In this document: piece by piece, positions 25,517-35,580 of the stretch | Numbering within the stretch: the stretch's first letter is position 1 | Layout of the letters: each line of letters begins with the position of its first letter | Origin: Kitasatospora fiedleri | GTDB lineage: Bacteria; Actinomycetota; Actinomycetes; Streptomycetales; Streptomycetaceae | Length of the DNA: 64,000 nucleotides | Assembly (NCBI RefSeq): GCF_948472415.1 | Contig: NZ_OX419519.1 | Span: 1,240,001 to 1,304,000 of the forward strand | Direction of reading: 5' to 3' | The notes under the pieces: model-generated | Seen by the model: only the letters and a program-made list of their open reading frames with translations | Told to the model about the DNA's origin: nothing | Databases searched by the model: none | Position numbers and translations under genes: made by a program

Positions 25517-25924
25517 TCACGCGATCTGCTCGCTGCCGCGGACGGGTGTGGTCAGGTGCTCGCCGATCCGGGCGACCAGGTCGCGCATCCGCTGGCCGAC
25601 CAGGCCCGCGTCCACGCCCTCGTCCGCGAGGACCGCCAGGTAGGCCCGGGAGCCGGCCGCCATCAGGTAGAAGAAGCCGCCGCCGACCTCGATCACCACC
25701 AGCCGCATCCGCCCGTCGCCGTGCGGGAACTCGTGGCCGACCGCGTTGGCCAGGCTCTGGAGTCCGGCGCAGGCCGCGGCCAGCCGGTCCGCGGTGTCGG
25801 GGTCGGTGCCGTGCTGGGCCAGCCGCAGGCCGTCCGCGGACAGCACGATGACGTGCCGGATGCACGGGACGGTCTCCGCGAGGTCCTTGAGCATCCAGTC
25901 CATGTTGGTCCGTTGCTGAATCAC
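25517..25924 (-). CDS. cvnB: Conservon roadblock/LC7-domain protein (CvnB)
   Basis: This is a 135-residue protein with the roadblock/LC7 fold: MDWMLKDLAETVPCIRHVIVLSADGLRLAQ and LRLVVIEVGGGFFYLMAAGSRAYLAVLADEGVDAGLVGQRM. The GTG start overlaps the stop of cvnA as GTGA (25921-25924), so translation is coupled. Roadblock proteins regulate the partner GTPase. The 244-base gap to cvnC (25273-25516), GC-rich and without a gene, is larger than in the compact conservons I know. Confidence 0.92.
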   Translation of the reverse strand: MIQQRTNMDWMLKDLAETVPCIRHVIVLSADGLRLAQHGTDPDTADRLAAACAGLQSLANAVGHEFPHGDGRMRLVVIEVGGGFFYLMAAGSRAYLAVLADEGVDAGLVGQRMRDLVARIGEHLTTPVRGSEQIA

Positions 25925-27750
25925 TTGTCGCCTTTCCCTGCTGATTCGTCACTGGCGTGGCTGCCGCCGCCCGGCCCGGCGGCCGGCGCGGTGCCGTTGA
26001 CGCCGTCGGTGAAGGCGGCCAGCCACAGGCCGGGTTGGACCGGCTCGGGGGCGGGTGCGGGTACGGGTGTCTGCGGCGCGGCCGCGGCCCGCACCGCGGG
26101 CGCCGGGGCCTGGGTCGGGGCAGGGGCCGGCGTCCGGGCCGGGGCCTGCTGCGCGGGGCGGGAAGCACCGAAGCGGGACGGCGCGGCGTGCCGGCGGCGC
26201 TGGGGCAGCCCGTTCGCGGTGCGCTCGAACACCTGGGGCGCGTCGTCCTCGTACGGCTTGGACGCCGGCCCGGACGCCGCCGCGGACGCCGGCCCGGACG
26301 CCGCCGCGGGCACGGCGCGCGGGAACGTCCCGCCGGAAGGGGCCGGGAACGTCCCCGGCGCGGAGGCCGGGAAGGCCGCGGTGGCGGCGAAGCCTCCGGC
26401 GGGGGTGTGCGTGGCGGCGGCGGGGTGCGGGCGGGGCGCGGTGTCCGCGAACTCGGCGCCGGGCACCGGCGGGTAGGGCTCGCCGTCGTACTGGCCGCCC
26501 GGCCCCTGGGGGGAGGGGAAGGCCAGCGGGGTGGTGGTGGCGATCCGGCCGATGCCGTGGGCGCGGCTGGGCGCGGGCGCGGTGGTGATGTACGCCTCGG
26601 GGACGATCAGCACCGCGCGCACGCCGCCGTACGCGGAGGGGCGCAGCGAGACCTGGAAGCCGTAGGCGCGGGCGAGTCGGCCGACCACGGCGAGGCCGAG
26701 CCGGGGGGCCTCGCCGAGGCCGTTGAGGTCGATGCCGGACTCGGCCTCGGCCAGCATCCGTTCGGCCCGGGCGCGGCCCTCCTCGCCGAGGCTGAGGCCG
26801 CCGTCCTCGATCTCGATGGCGATGCCGGTCTGCACCTCGACGGCGGTGAGGTGGACGTTGGTCTGCGGCGGCGAGTAGCGGGTGGCGTTGTCGAGGAGTT
26901 CGGCGAGCGCGTGGATCAGCGGTTCGACGGCGGGGCCGACTACGGCGACCTCGGAGACCGGGTGGAGTTCGACCCGGCGGAAGTCGAGGATGCGGGAGAT
27001 GCCGCCGCGCAGCACGCTGTACAGCGGGACGGGGTTGTTCCACTGGCGGCCGGGGCGGGCGCCGCCGAGCACGGCGATGGAGTCGGCGAGGCGGCCGATC
27101 AGGGCGTTGCCGTGGTCGAGCAGCAGCAGGTCGTCGAAGACCGCGGGGTCGTCGCCGTGCCGGTCCTCCATCTTGCGCAGGTCGATGGCCTGGCGGTGGA
27201 CGATGGCCTGGACCCGGCGGGCGATGTTGACGAAGGCGCGCTGCGCGGACTCGCGCATCGCCTCCTCGTTGTCGACGGCGTCCAGGACGGCGCGCAGCAC
27301 GGCGTAGCGGAAGTCGTGGAACTCGTCGCCGGCGTTGTCGACGCGCTGCTGCTCGTAGGAGCGGAGCACGTCGGTGATGAACTCGCCGCCCTGCATCCGG
27401 GCGACGGCCTGCGGGAGTTCGTTCCTGGCGAGTTCGAGCATGCCGGCCTGCTGCCGGGCCAGGCGGTGCCGCTGCTGGGCGTCCTGCCGGGCGGCCTCCT
27501 CGTGGGCCAGTTCCAGTGCGCGGCCCCGGCGCACCGCTTCGTACCCCGCCACCGCCACGGCCGCGGCGCCCACCAGGCCGCACCAGATGATCCCCGAGGT
27601 CGCCGCGCCCGGGTTCGCCGCGGCGGCGAGGCCGACGGCCGCGCCGATCACCGCCACGGGCAGCAGACAGACGAGCACGGCCGCGGGCAGCCGTCCTCCT
27701 GAAGACGATCCGTCTGGTGACGATCCGGCTCGAAGCATCAGCATCCTCAT
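25921..27750 (-). CDS. cvnA: Conservon membrane sensor histidine-kinase-like protein (CvnA)
   Basis: This is a 609-residue protein from ATG 27750. Two adjacent membrane helices (VLVCLLPVAVIGAAVGLAAAA, GIIWCGLVGAAAVAVAGYE) are followed by a nitrate-sensor-like helical region (RQQAGMLELARNELPQAV to EDRHGDDPAVFDDLLLLDHGNALIGRLADSIAVLGG). A HATPase domain has N-box ELLDNATRYSPP and G-box GLGEAPRLGLAVVGRLARAYG. A Pro/Ala-rich tail of about 200 residues completes it. The H-box region lacks a clear phosphoacceptor motif, as in other CvnA proteins. It is the likely input module of the conservon and first gene of the five-gene operon. Confidence 0.9.
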   Translation of the reverse strand: MRMLMLRAGSSPDGSSSGGRLPAAVLVCLLPVAVIGAAVGLAAAANPGAATSGIIWCGLVGAAAVAVAGYEAVRRGRALELAHEEAARQDAQQRHRLARQQAGMLELARNELPQAVARMQGGEFITDVLRSYEQQRVDNAGDEFHDFRYAVLRAVLDAVDNEEAMRESAQRAFVNIARRVQAIVHRQAIDLRKMEDRHGDDPAVFDDLLLLDHGNALIGRLADSIAVLGGARPGRQWNNPVPLYSVLRGGISRILDFRRVELHPVSEVAVVGPAVEPLIHALAELLDNATRYSPPQTNVHLTAVEVQTGIAIEIEDGGLSLGEEGRARAERMLAEAESGIDLNGLGEAPRLGLAVVGRLARAYGFQVSLRPSAYGGVRAVLIVPEAYITTAPAPSRAHGIGRIATTTPLAFPSPQGPGGQYDGEPYPPVPGAEFADTAPRPHPAAATHTPAGGFAATAAFPASAPGTFPAPSGGTFPRAVPAAASGPASAAASGPASKPYEDDAPQVFERTANGLPQRRRHAAPSRFGASRPAQQAPARTPAPAPTQAPAPAVRAAAAPQTPVPAPAPEPVQPGLWLAAFTDGVNGTAPAAGPGGGSHASDESAGKGDK

Positions 27751-28272
27751 ACGCTCGGAGGGGACAGGGGGGTGGGCGGGGCCGGGCGGTGCGGCGGGGC
27801 CCGGGCGCGAAGCAGCATAGCCGGTGCACGGAGGACCTGACGGCTCGTCAGGTCTCTTTTCCCCCAGGAGATTTGCTCCTCCGGGAGGCCGCTCCCCGGG
27901 CCCGCCCGGGCAGGCCGGACCGCCGCGCGCCCGACTCATAGGCTTGTCGCACCATGCGCCCCCGGAGTAGCCCCACCCGCCGGATTCACCCGGACGAGCG
28001 GCAGTCCCGGCAAACCTTCGACCACGGCCGGTCGAAACTGCTAGGGCCCGCCATCGAACCCGCGACCGCCCCTGCGACGGGGGTTCGAGGGCTGGCCCCG
28101 GTCCGACCCGGACGCTGCCGCGCACCCCGTTCACGGCTCCTCCGCAGCCCGGCGGCGGGCTCCGGGCCAGGGCCCACCATGGGCCCCGTCCTCCCCCGGG
28201 GCCCGATGGCGGCCCGCACCGACCCGGTCCTCCGCACCACCCCCTGACCCGCCCCGCTCCTCCCCCACCCGC
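27751..28272. other. Upstream region of the conservon; inverted repeats, no gene seen
   Basis: This 522-base gap precedes cvnA and follows the 3' end of tyrS. Besides the hairpin at 27834-27854 it contains the inverted repeat TTCGACC-N6-GGTCGAA at 28017-28036. Open frames here are arginine/proline-rich and lack ribosome binding sites. It should contain the conservon promoter on the minus strand. Confidence 0.45.
27834..27854. promoter_or_regulatory. Perfect inverted repeat upstream of cvnA
   Basis: GACCTGACG and CGTCAGGTC (9 bp each) flank the 3-base spacer gct, about 85 bases before the CvnA start. On the plus strand it is followed by tctctttt and so resembles a terminator, but no plus-strand gene precedes it. 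An operator or an RNA hairpin in the conservon leader is an alternative. Confidence 0.45.
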
Positions 28273-29681
28273 TCAGGTCAGTTCCAGCACCTTCCGCCCG
28301 CAGCGCAGGAACACCCGGCGGGTGGCGGTCGGGCGGGCGAGGCCGTGGGCGCCGAGGACGACGAGCAGGCGCTCGTCCGCGTCGGTGCGGGTGAGCGGGA
28401 CGGTGTGCTGCGCGCCGTCGGTGTGTTCGACGACGAGCCTGAGGCCGCCCGCCGCGGCGACCCGGCGGACCTGGTTGAGGCTGGGCAGCTCGCCGCTGAC
28501 CTTGACCAGCAGGTCGCCGAGGGTGGCCGCGCCGTGCGCGGCCGGGTCGACGGCGGGCAGCGGCCCCGCCTGGGAGTAGCGGCGCACCGCGTACCGCGCC
28601 CGGAACGCGTCCCGGGCGGCGATCGCGGCGTCCTCCCGTGCACGGTGGCGGTGACGGCGGCGGCCAGCAGGGTCTTCGCCGCCACCGGGTGCCGGCGGCC
28701 GTCGCCGACCTGGGCGAGCAGCAGCTCGACCTCCCCGTCGAGGAGTTCGGTGAGCGCCCGGAGGTACCCGGGCAGCAGCCGGTCCGCGCAGGCCATCAGG
28801 CGGCCGAACATCTCCTCGGCGGGGAAGCCCAGGGCGACGTAGTTGTTCTTCGACTTGCTCATCTTGGCGCCGGTGCCGTCGGTGCCCTCGATCAGCCCGG
28901 TGGCCAGCACCACCTCGGGCCGCTGCCCGGCCGCCGCCATCACCCGGCGGCACATCTGCAGGTTGAGCAGCTGGTCGAGGCCGCCGAGTTCGAGGTCGGC
29001 GGCCAGTTCCACCGAGTCCGTCGCCATCACCACGGAGTAGACGAGTTCGGCGAGGGTGAGCCCGCTGCCCTCGGCGAGCCGGGTGCGGAAGTCCTCGCGC
29101 TGGAGCGCGGCGGAGGCGGGCAGCCGGGCCAGCACCGCCAGGAAGCTCGGCAGTGTCATCGGCGCCAGCCACTCGCTGTTGAAGCGGAACTCGGCGCGGG
29201 AGAAGTCGAAGAACGGGCCGACCTGCTGCCGGTAGGTGGCCACGTTGCGCCGGACGTCCTCCTCGGTGAGCGGCGGGCGCTCGGCGCTGCGGCCGGACGG
29301 GTCGCCGATCCGGGCGGTGACGTCGCCGACCAGGAACACCACCCGGTGGCCCATCCGCTGCAACCGGCTGGCCAGGATCATCGGCACGGCGTGCCCGAGG
29401 TGCACCTCCGCGCCGGTCGGGTCGATGCCGAACTTCACCGTCAACGGCCTTCCCTCGCCCAGCAGTTCGGCCAGCGACCGGACGCCGGGCAGCACCTGGG
29501 CGGCGCGTGCCCCGAGCAGTTCGGCCTGCCGCTGCGGGCCGAGCCCCGACAGGTCGGCGCACCGGCGCCCGGCCAGCAGCCCGAGCAGTCGGCCCAGCTC
29601 CGGGCCCTCCCGCCACTCCCCCTCGTCCTCGATCAGTTCACGGATCTGTGCGGTGGTGCGGTCGAACGCGGTGGCGGTCAT
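28273..29681 (-). pseudogene. tyrS: Tyrosyl-tRNA synthetase, one frameshift (probable sequence error)
   Basis: The reconstructed protein is about 470 residues. ATG at 29681 is chosen because GAGAGG lies six bases upstream. HIGH-like motif is HLGHAVP in VKFGIDPTGAEVHLGHAVP, the tyrosine site is around YSVVMATDSVELAADLELGGLDQLLNLQM, KMSKS is intact, and an S4-like RNA-binding domain ends the protein (GELPSLNQVRRVAAAGGLRLVV). The frame breaks at about 28632-28640 after VTATVHG. One extra G there gives VHGEDAAIAARDAF and restores the whole C-terminus. Joining tyrosine to tRNA-Tyr is essential, but the sequence type suggests a second, non-housekeeping TyrRS, so loss could be tolerated. A missing base in the assembly is the simpler explanation. 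Confidence 0.82.
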
Positions 29682-29937
29682 GGCCATCCTCTCGGGGGGC
29701 GTCGGCGTACGGCGGCACGGCAGGCACGCGGGCACAGCGAACACAGCGACGCGATGGACGCGGTGGGCGCGGTGGGCGCGGCCGGGCGGCACGGGACGAC
29801 GGAGGCGGGGGGTTCGGAGGAGGCCGGACGGCAGCGCTGCCGGCCGGCCCGCGAAGGGGCGACCGCCCACGGCTCGCGGCAGGTGCCGGCGCCCGGCTGC
29901 GCCCGGTCGGAGGCGCAGCAGGCACGGCAGGGTGAGC

Positions 29938-29977
29938 GCGTCGGCGCGTCAGTACGTCACTACGTCAGCGCGTCAAC
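29938..29977. repeat. Five tandem 8-bp units of RCGTCRNN type
   Basis: The consecutive units are gcgtcggc, gcgtcagt, acgtcact, acgtcagc and gcgtcaac. They lie about 260 bases upstream of tyrS. No function is known. Confidence 0.7.
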
Positions 29978-30148
29978 GGGATCGTCCGAAGGGCCGGGAG
30001 ACCCGGCCGCCCACGGAAGGAGGGCAGGCCGGAGGGCGGTGCGAGCCGCCACTAATATCGCTTCACCACGCGAACCTCCGGGGACAGGGAACGGCGGGAG
30101 CGCGAACCGCGCCCGGCACCGCCGTCGCCGCCCATGCTGCCGCATCTC

Positions 30149-30221
30149 CCCCGCCCCGCGCACCCGGTTTTTCCCCGCCCCGCGCACCCGGTTTCCCCCG
30201 TCCCGCGCGCCGCGGTTTTCC
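30149..30221. repeat. Three tandem 24-bp units upstream of the DUF5995 gene
   Basis: Two units (30149-30172 and 30173-30196) start ccccgccccgcgcacccggt and differ only at the end. A third, degenerate unit follows to 30221. Each contains a short T-run, giving the array an unusual C-then-T rhythm. Confidence 0.65.
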
Positions 30222-30329
30222 ACCCGCCCGCACCACGTGTGCGCCTTGGCAGCGGCGCCCCCGGCTGCGAAGGTGACGGAGTATCAGCCCACCATCCCCT
30301 TGTCCGATCATCCTGATGGGAGCGTGCGC

Positions 30330-30998
30330 ATGACCGCACCGGTACTGACGGTGGACCAGGTGGTCGACCGGATGACGGACCTGGCCGCCGAACTCCCGCC
30401 CCGCGACGGGGTCGCCGTGTTCAACGCGATGTACCTGACCGTCACCCGGCTGGTCCGCGACCACCTCACCGCCGGGTACTTCGACGACCCGGCCGCCATG
30501 GCCGAACTCGACGCCGTCTTCGCCGCCCGCTACCTCGCCGCCGTCGACGACGACCGCGCCGCACGCCGCCCCGCCGCCTGCTGGCGCCCGCTGTTCGAGC
30601 TGCGCGCCGCCCCGGGCGTCCACCCGCTCCAGTTCGCCCTGGCGGGCATGAACGCCCACATCGAGAACGACCTCCCGCTCGCCGTCCTCGACACCTGCCG
30701 CCTCACCGACCGCACCCCCGACCGGCTGCACGCCGACTACCTGCGGATCAACGCCCTGCTCGCCCGGGTCGAGGCCCAGGTCCGCGCCTCCCTGCTGCCC
30801 GTCCCGGCCGGCGGCGCGCTGCTGCACGTGCTGTCGGTCTGGAGCATCGACCGCGCCCGCGACGCCGCCTGGGCCTCCGTCCTCGCCCTGTGGGAGCTGC
30901 GCCGCCTGCCGCCCGCCCGCGCCCTGGTCGCCGACGCCCTCTCCGGCTCCGTCGGCATGGTCGGCCGCGCCCTGCTCACCCCGCTCAACCCGAACTGA
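30330..30998 (+). CDS. DUF5995 family protein
   Basis: This is a 222-residue, mainly helical soluble protein. ATG at 30330 follows GGGAG (30318-30322). Family-like features are GVAVFNAMYLTVTRLVRDHL, WRPLFELRAAPGVHPLQFALAGMNAHIENDLPLAVLDTC and the C-terminal helix VWSIDRARDAAWASVLALWELR. The conserved GMNAHI motif is characteristic of DUF5995. No biochemical role is established. It is a single gene. Confidence 0.8.
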   Translation: MTAPVLTVDQVVDRMTDLAAELPPRDGVAVFNAMYLTVTRLVRDHLTAGYFDDPAAMAELDAVFAARYLAAVDDDRAARRPAACWRPLFELRAAPGVHPLQFALAGMNAHIENDLPLAVLDTCRLTDRTPDRLHADYLRINALLARVEAQVRASLLPVPAGGALLHVLSVWSIDRARDAAWASVLALWELRRLPPARALVADALSGSVGMVGRALLTPLNPN

Positions 30999-31094
30999 CC
31001 GCGCTCCGGGGCCTGACGGACCGGTGCCCGATGATGGTTCCACCGGCGGGACGGACGGGACGGGACGGACGCCGGAACGGCCTCCGGACGAGAG

Positions 31095-31140
31095 CGGACA
31101 CGGGCACGGGCACGAGCACGGACACGGACACGAACACGGG
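31095..31140 (+). repeat. Hexanucleotide tandem repeats (cggaca/cgggca) before the next gene
   Basis: About seven and a half copies of cgNNca-type hexamers end 11 bases before the ATG at 31152, inside the presumed 5' leader. Copy-number change here would alter leader length only. Confidence 0.7.
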
Positions 31141-31151
31141 ACGGAACAGCC

Positions 31152-32690
31152 ATGGCGAAGCGCACGAAGGACCAGCCGGGGTCGAAGCGCCGTGGCCCCG
31201 ACCCGCGGCACTTCGTGCAGGTCGCCCGCCGGCCGAGCCTCGGCGTCGAGGTGTCGACGGGCCGGGCCTGGATCGGCGTCGACCAGCAGGTCGGCCACGG
31301 CTCCGCCGACGCCCTGTTCGCGCTGACGGAGGAGCAGTACGCCGCGGCGCTCGCCGGTGCGGGGCTGGGGCCGTTCGAGGGCGAGTGCTGGCGGGGCGAG
31401 CACGACGACCTGCTGCTGTTCCACCCGGGCGGCGGGTCCTGGTACCCGGAGCGGTGGTCCCCGTGCCGGGCCCGCATGCTGCCTCCCCGGTTCGAGGGCG
31501 AACTCTGGTGGCATGTCGACGCGTGGGACGAACCCGCGGACAGCGCCCGGGCCGAAGTGTCCCGAAGCCTCGCCGCCGGCCCGAACGGCGCCGCCGACCG
31601 GGTGTTCCGGCTGGTCGGCGACGGCGCCCACCCCCGCCCGGCCGCGCTGATCGGCGGGCTGGCCCCGGGCAGCGACCGCGCCCGGGCCCGGGCGGTCCTG
31701 GGCGATCCGGTGGAGGCGGGCGGCGACGTGTACGCCGTCGAGGGCGACCGGGTGCGGCTCGGGTACGCCGACGGCGGGCTGGTCGAGATCGCCCTGGAGC
31801 GCCCGGCCCCGCGGCCGCTGCCGGAGGGTCCGGTCCGCGCCTTCCTCGCCGTGCTCGGGGAGCCCGAGGCGGGCGCGGCCTTCCGGGAGGTGGCGCGGCT
31901 GGCCGGCGGTACGGGCCGCCGGTGGGCGGCGTCCTCCGGCTCCCCCCGGCGGCTGCTCGCGTTCGACGGCGGCGTCGAGGTGCAGGTCGAGGAGGGCCGG
32001 GTCCTGAGCGCCCGGGTCCGGTTCCGCCCGGACGCCTCCGGCCCGGCCTACCGGCACGCGCCCGACCTGCTCCCCGGGGTGGCCCGGCGGCCCACCCGCG
32101 CGGACTTCCACCGCGCGCTCGGCGCGCCGTCGGCGACCGGCGGGGGCACCGACCTGTACCGCTACGGCACCCGCGACCTCCTGGTCGAGTACGTCGAGCA
32201 CGTCGAGCACGTCGAGCCCGTCGAGCACCTCGAATACGCGGCCGATACCGCGGACGCGGTGACGGCGGTCCTGCGCGGGACCAGCGCCCCGCCCGGCGTC
32301 CACCGTTGGCGTTCCGGCGAGTTCACGCTGTTCCTCGACGTCCTGGGCCACCCGGAGGCGCACCCGCTCGTCGCCCACGTGCGCGGCCTCCCCGGGGTGC
32401 ACCTGACGCTCCGGCGCGGCGCCGTCACCGAGGTCGGGATCGGCGGCCGCGGCCACCGGAGCGAGCGCTTCGCGGCCTTCGTCGACGGGATGCCGGGCGA
32501 GCCCACCCGCGCGGACCTGCCGCTCGGGGCGCCCACCGAGCGCGGCCCGCACGACGACCTGTGGGACTTCGCCCGGGGCTGGGTCCACGTCCACTCCTCC
32601 GACGGGACGGCGGTCAGCACCGTCACCGTCCGCCGGGAGCCGCCGCACGGCCTCGCGGCACGCTCCCGGACGGCGCACCGCGACCGCTGA
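31152..32690 (+). CDS. Hypothetical protein (512 aa), unknown function
   Basis: A soluble, acidic protein without signal peptide or membrane segments. It starts MAKRTKDQPGSKRRG and continues with EVSTGRAWIGVDQQVGHG. An internal repeat EHVEHVEPVEHLE (about residues 348-360) comes from 9-bp DNA repeats at about 32184-32235. Two segments resemble each other in style, RARAVLGDPVEAGGDVYAVEGDRV and RALGAPSATGGGTDLYRYGTRDL, suggesting a duplicated small beta-rich module. I do not recognise a family. Frame, composition and start are convincing. The next gene is 65 bases downstream on the same strand and may be co-transcribed. Confidence 0.75.
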   Translation: MAKRTKDQPGSKRRGPDPRHFVQVARRPSLGVEVSTGRAWIGVDQQVGHGSADALFALTEEQYAAALAGAGLGPFEGECWRGEHDDLLLFHPGGGSWYPERWSPCRARMLPPRFEGELWWHVDAWDEPADSARAEVSRSLAAGPNGAADRVFRLVGDGAHPRPAALIGGLAPGSDRARARAVLGDPVEAGGDVYAVEGDRVRLGYADGGLVEIALERPAPRPLPEGPVRAFLAVLGEPEAGAAFREVARLAGGTGRRWAASSGSPRRLLAFDGGVEVQVEEGRVLSARVRFRPDASGPAYRHAPDLLPGVARRPTRADFHRALGAPSATGGGTDLYRYGTRDLLVEYVEHVEHVEPVEHLEYAADTADAVTAVLRGTSAPPGVHRWRSGEFTLFLDVLGHPEAHPLVAHVRGLPGVHLTLRRGAVTEVGIGGRGHRSERFAAFVDGMPGEPTRADLPLGAPTERGPHDDLWDFARGWVHVHSSDGTAVSTVTVRREPPHGLAARSRTAHRDR

Positions 32691-32755
32691 CCGGCCCGCG
32701 GAGGAGGCGGCGCGGGCCCGGTGGCGCTGTCGTACCGCGCCCGTACGCTCCGGCC

Positions 32756-33100
32756 ATGAGCGTCTCCCTCTACTACTCCGCGGACCGTGCGCTGCCGCTG
32801 ACCGCGGCCGAGGCGTCCGCGGTCGCCCGCGTCGCCGCCGCCCACCTGGCGTCCTTCCCGTACCGGGACGAGGAGAGCCTGTACCTGTACGACCTGCACG
32901 AGGACGGCGGCGGCGAGCCGGAGCGGATCGTGGCGGGCTCCACCAAGCTGCCGCTCGACCCGGACCGGGCGCTGCCGGTGATCACCCACGTCCTGGCGGC
33001 GGTGACCGCCCTGCGCCGCGCCCTGCCCGGGGCGCGGTGGCACGTGCACCTGGACGACCTCGACGTCCCGTGGGACGAGCACGGCGGCTACGCCTTCTGA
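32756..33100 (+). CDS. Small hypothetical protein (114 aa)
   Basis: The ATG at 32756 lies 65 bases after the 512-aa gene. The sequence looks like a compact soluble domain: MSVSLYYSADRALPLTAAE, a helical AVARVAAAHLASFPY, and an acidic aromatic middle (ESLYLYDLHEDGGG). It ends in WHVHLDDLDVPWDEHGGYAF. No family is recognised. A strong hairpin follows, so it closes a possible two-gene unit. Confidence 0.7.
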   Translation: MSVSLYYSADRALPLTAAEASAVARVAAAHLASFPYRDEESLYLYDLHEDGGGEPERIVAGSTKLPLDPDRALPVITHVLAAVTALRRALPGARWHVHLDDLDVPWDEHGGYAF

Positions 33101-33126
33101 CCTCCGGGCCGGGCGGGCGCGCGGAA

Positions 33127-33159
33127 GGGGCCGGGCACTCCCCCGGAGTGCCCGGCCCC
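33127..33159. terminator. Bidirectional hairpin terminator
   Basis: Perfect 15-bp stem (33127-33141 with 33145-33159) with a 3-base loop, followed by a pyrimidine-rich tract. It lies between the convergent 114-aa gene and guaB1. Confidence 0.85.
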
Positions 33160-33200
33160 TCTCTTCTCCCGGCTACCGCCGACTACCGACCACCGACCGC

Positions 33201-34760
<1,560 letters not shown>

Positions 34761-34862
34761 TCACCACAACCGGACGCCCCCGATCCCGGAACCCCCTCGT
34801 ACGAACCTCCAAAGCCCCACCACCCGGCCCCGCCCGGCCGCCCCCGGCCGCCCCGGTTCGGC

Positions 34863-35450
34863 TCAGTCCGCCGACGGGAACAGCGTGCGCAGCGCCAGGT
34901 CGGCCACCTGCCGCACCTGCTCGCGGGTGTGACCGCTCGCCGCCTGGACGGCGATGCCGTCGGTGACGGTGTGGACCAGCCGGGCCAGGACGCCGGGGTC
35001 GCAGCCCGCCGTCAGGTCGGGGGCCCGCTCGAAGCGCCGGCGCAGGGCGGCTTCGCCGGCCATCCGCCGGGCGATCACCTCCTCGCGGACCGCCCGGGAG
35101 TCCGGGCCGCAGGCGTGCACGCTGTTGACGCTCAGGCACCCGGGCGGCGCGTGCGTCCCGCCGGTCAGCTCGACGGCCCCGAGCAGCATCCGCTCGACGA
35201 CGGCTCGCGCGGTGGGTTCCTCCAGCGCCTCGGCGGCGAAGGCGCCGGGGCCGGTGAAGTAGCGGTCGAGCGCCTTGCGGAACAGCTCCTCCTTGTTGCC
35301 GAACGTCGCGTAGAGGCTGTTGCGGTTGATGCCCATCGCCGCGGTCAGGTCCGACAGGGACGTCCCCTCGTAGCCCTGCCGCCAGAAGAGCTCGAGCGCC
35401 CGGTCGAGCGCGGTCCGCGGGTCGAAGGCGCGCGGGCGACCGCCTGGCAT
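34863..35450 (-). CDS. TetR-family transcriptional regulator
   Basis: This is a 195-residue protein. The helix-turn-helix is TALDRALELFWRQGYEGTSLSDLTAAMGINRNSLYATFGNKEELF, the AcrR-like TetR type with NRNSLYATFG in the recognition helix. The C-terminal part contains GGTHAPPGCLSVNSVHACGPDS, characteristic of a TetR subfamily often linked to oxidoreductases. It is divergent from a Gfo/Idh/MocA gene with a perfect 24-bp palindrome between them, so autoregulation and repression of that neighbour are likely. Confidence 0.9.
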   Translation of the reverse strand: MPGGRPRAFDPRTALDRALELFWRQGYEGTSLSDLTAAMGINRNSLYATFGNKEELFRKALDRYFTGPGAFAAEALEEPTARAVVERMLLGAVELTGGTHAPPGCLSVNSVHACGPDSRAVREEVIARRMAGEAALRRRFERAPDLTAGCDPGVLARLVHTVTDGIAVQAASGHTREQVRQVADLALRTLFPSAD

Positions 35451-35527
35451 GCCGTACCTCCTCCGATTTCCGGCCTCCCGGCACGGTACTCCCTCGACCC
35501 CCTTGAATTCGCGCGCCCGCTCGCCTA

Positions 35528-35551
35528 GTTTCTAACCGATCGGTTAGAAAC
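35528..35551. promoter_or_regulatory. Perfect 24-bp palindromic operator
   Basis: Half-site GTTTCTAACCGA is followed immediately by its exact reverse complement, with no mismatch across 24 bp. It is AT-rich against a GC-rich background and lies 30 bases before the Gfo/Idh/MocA start and 77 bases before the TetR start. The inner core TAACCGATCGGTTA is a typical TetR-type operator. Confidence 0.85.
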
Positions 35552-35580
35552 CAGGCAGGACGGGCCCTCGGGGAGGACGC

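Larger units (their letters stand above)
29682..30329. other. Gene-free region with two short tandem repeat arrays
   Basis: This 648-base gap holds the tyrS promoter region and two tandem arrays (29938-29977 and 30149-30221). Open frames crossing it are shadows of low-complexity sequence. No T-box-like element was recognised upstream of tyrS. Confidence 0.45.

Noticed and set aside
27986..28240. An 84-codon frame upstream of cvnA
   Set aside because: Arg/Gly/Pro-rich, no ribosome binding site and no family resemblance.
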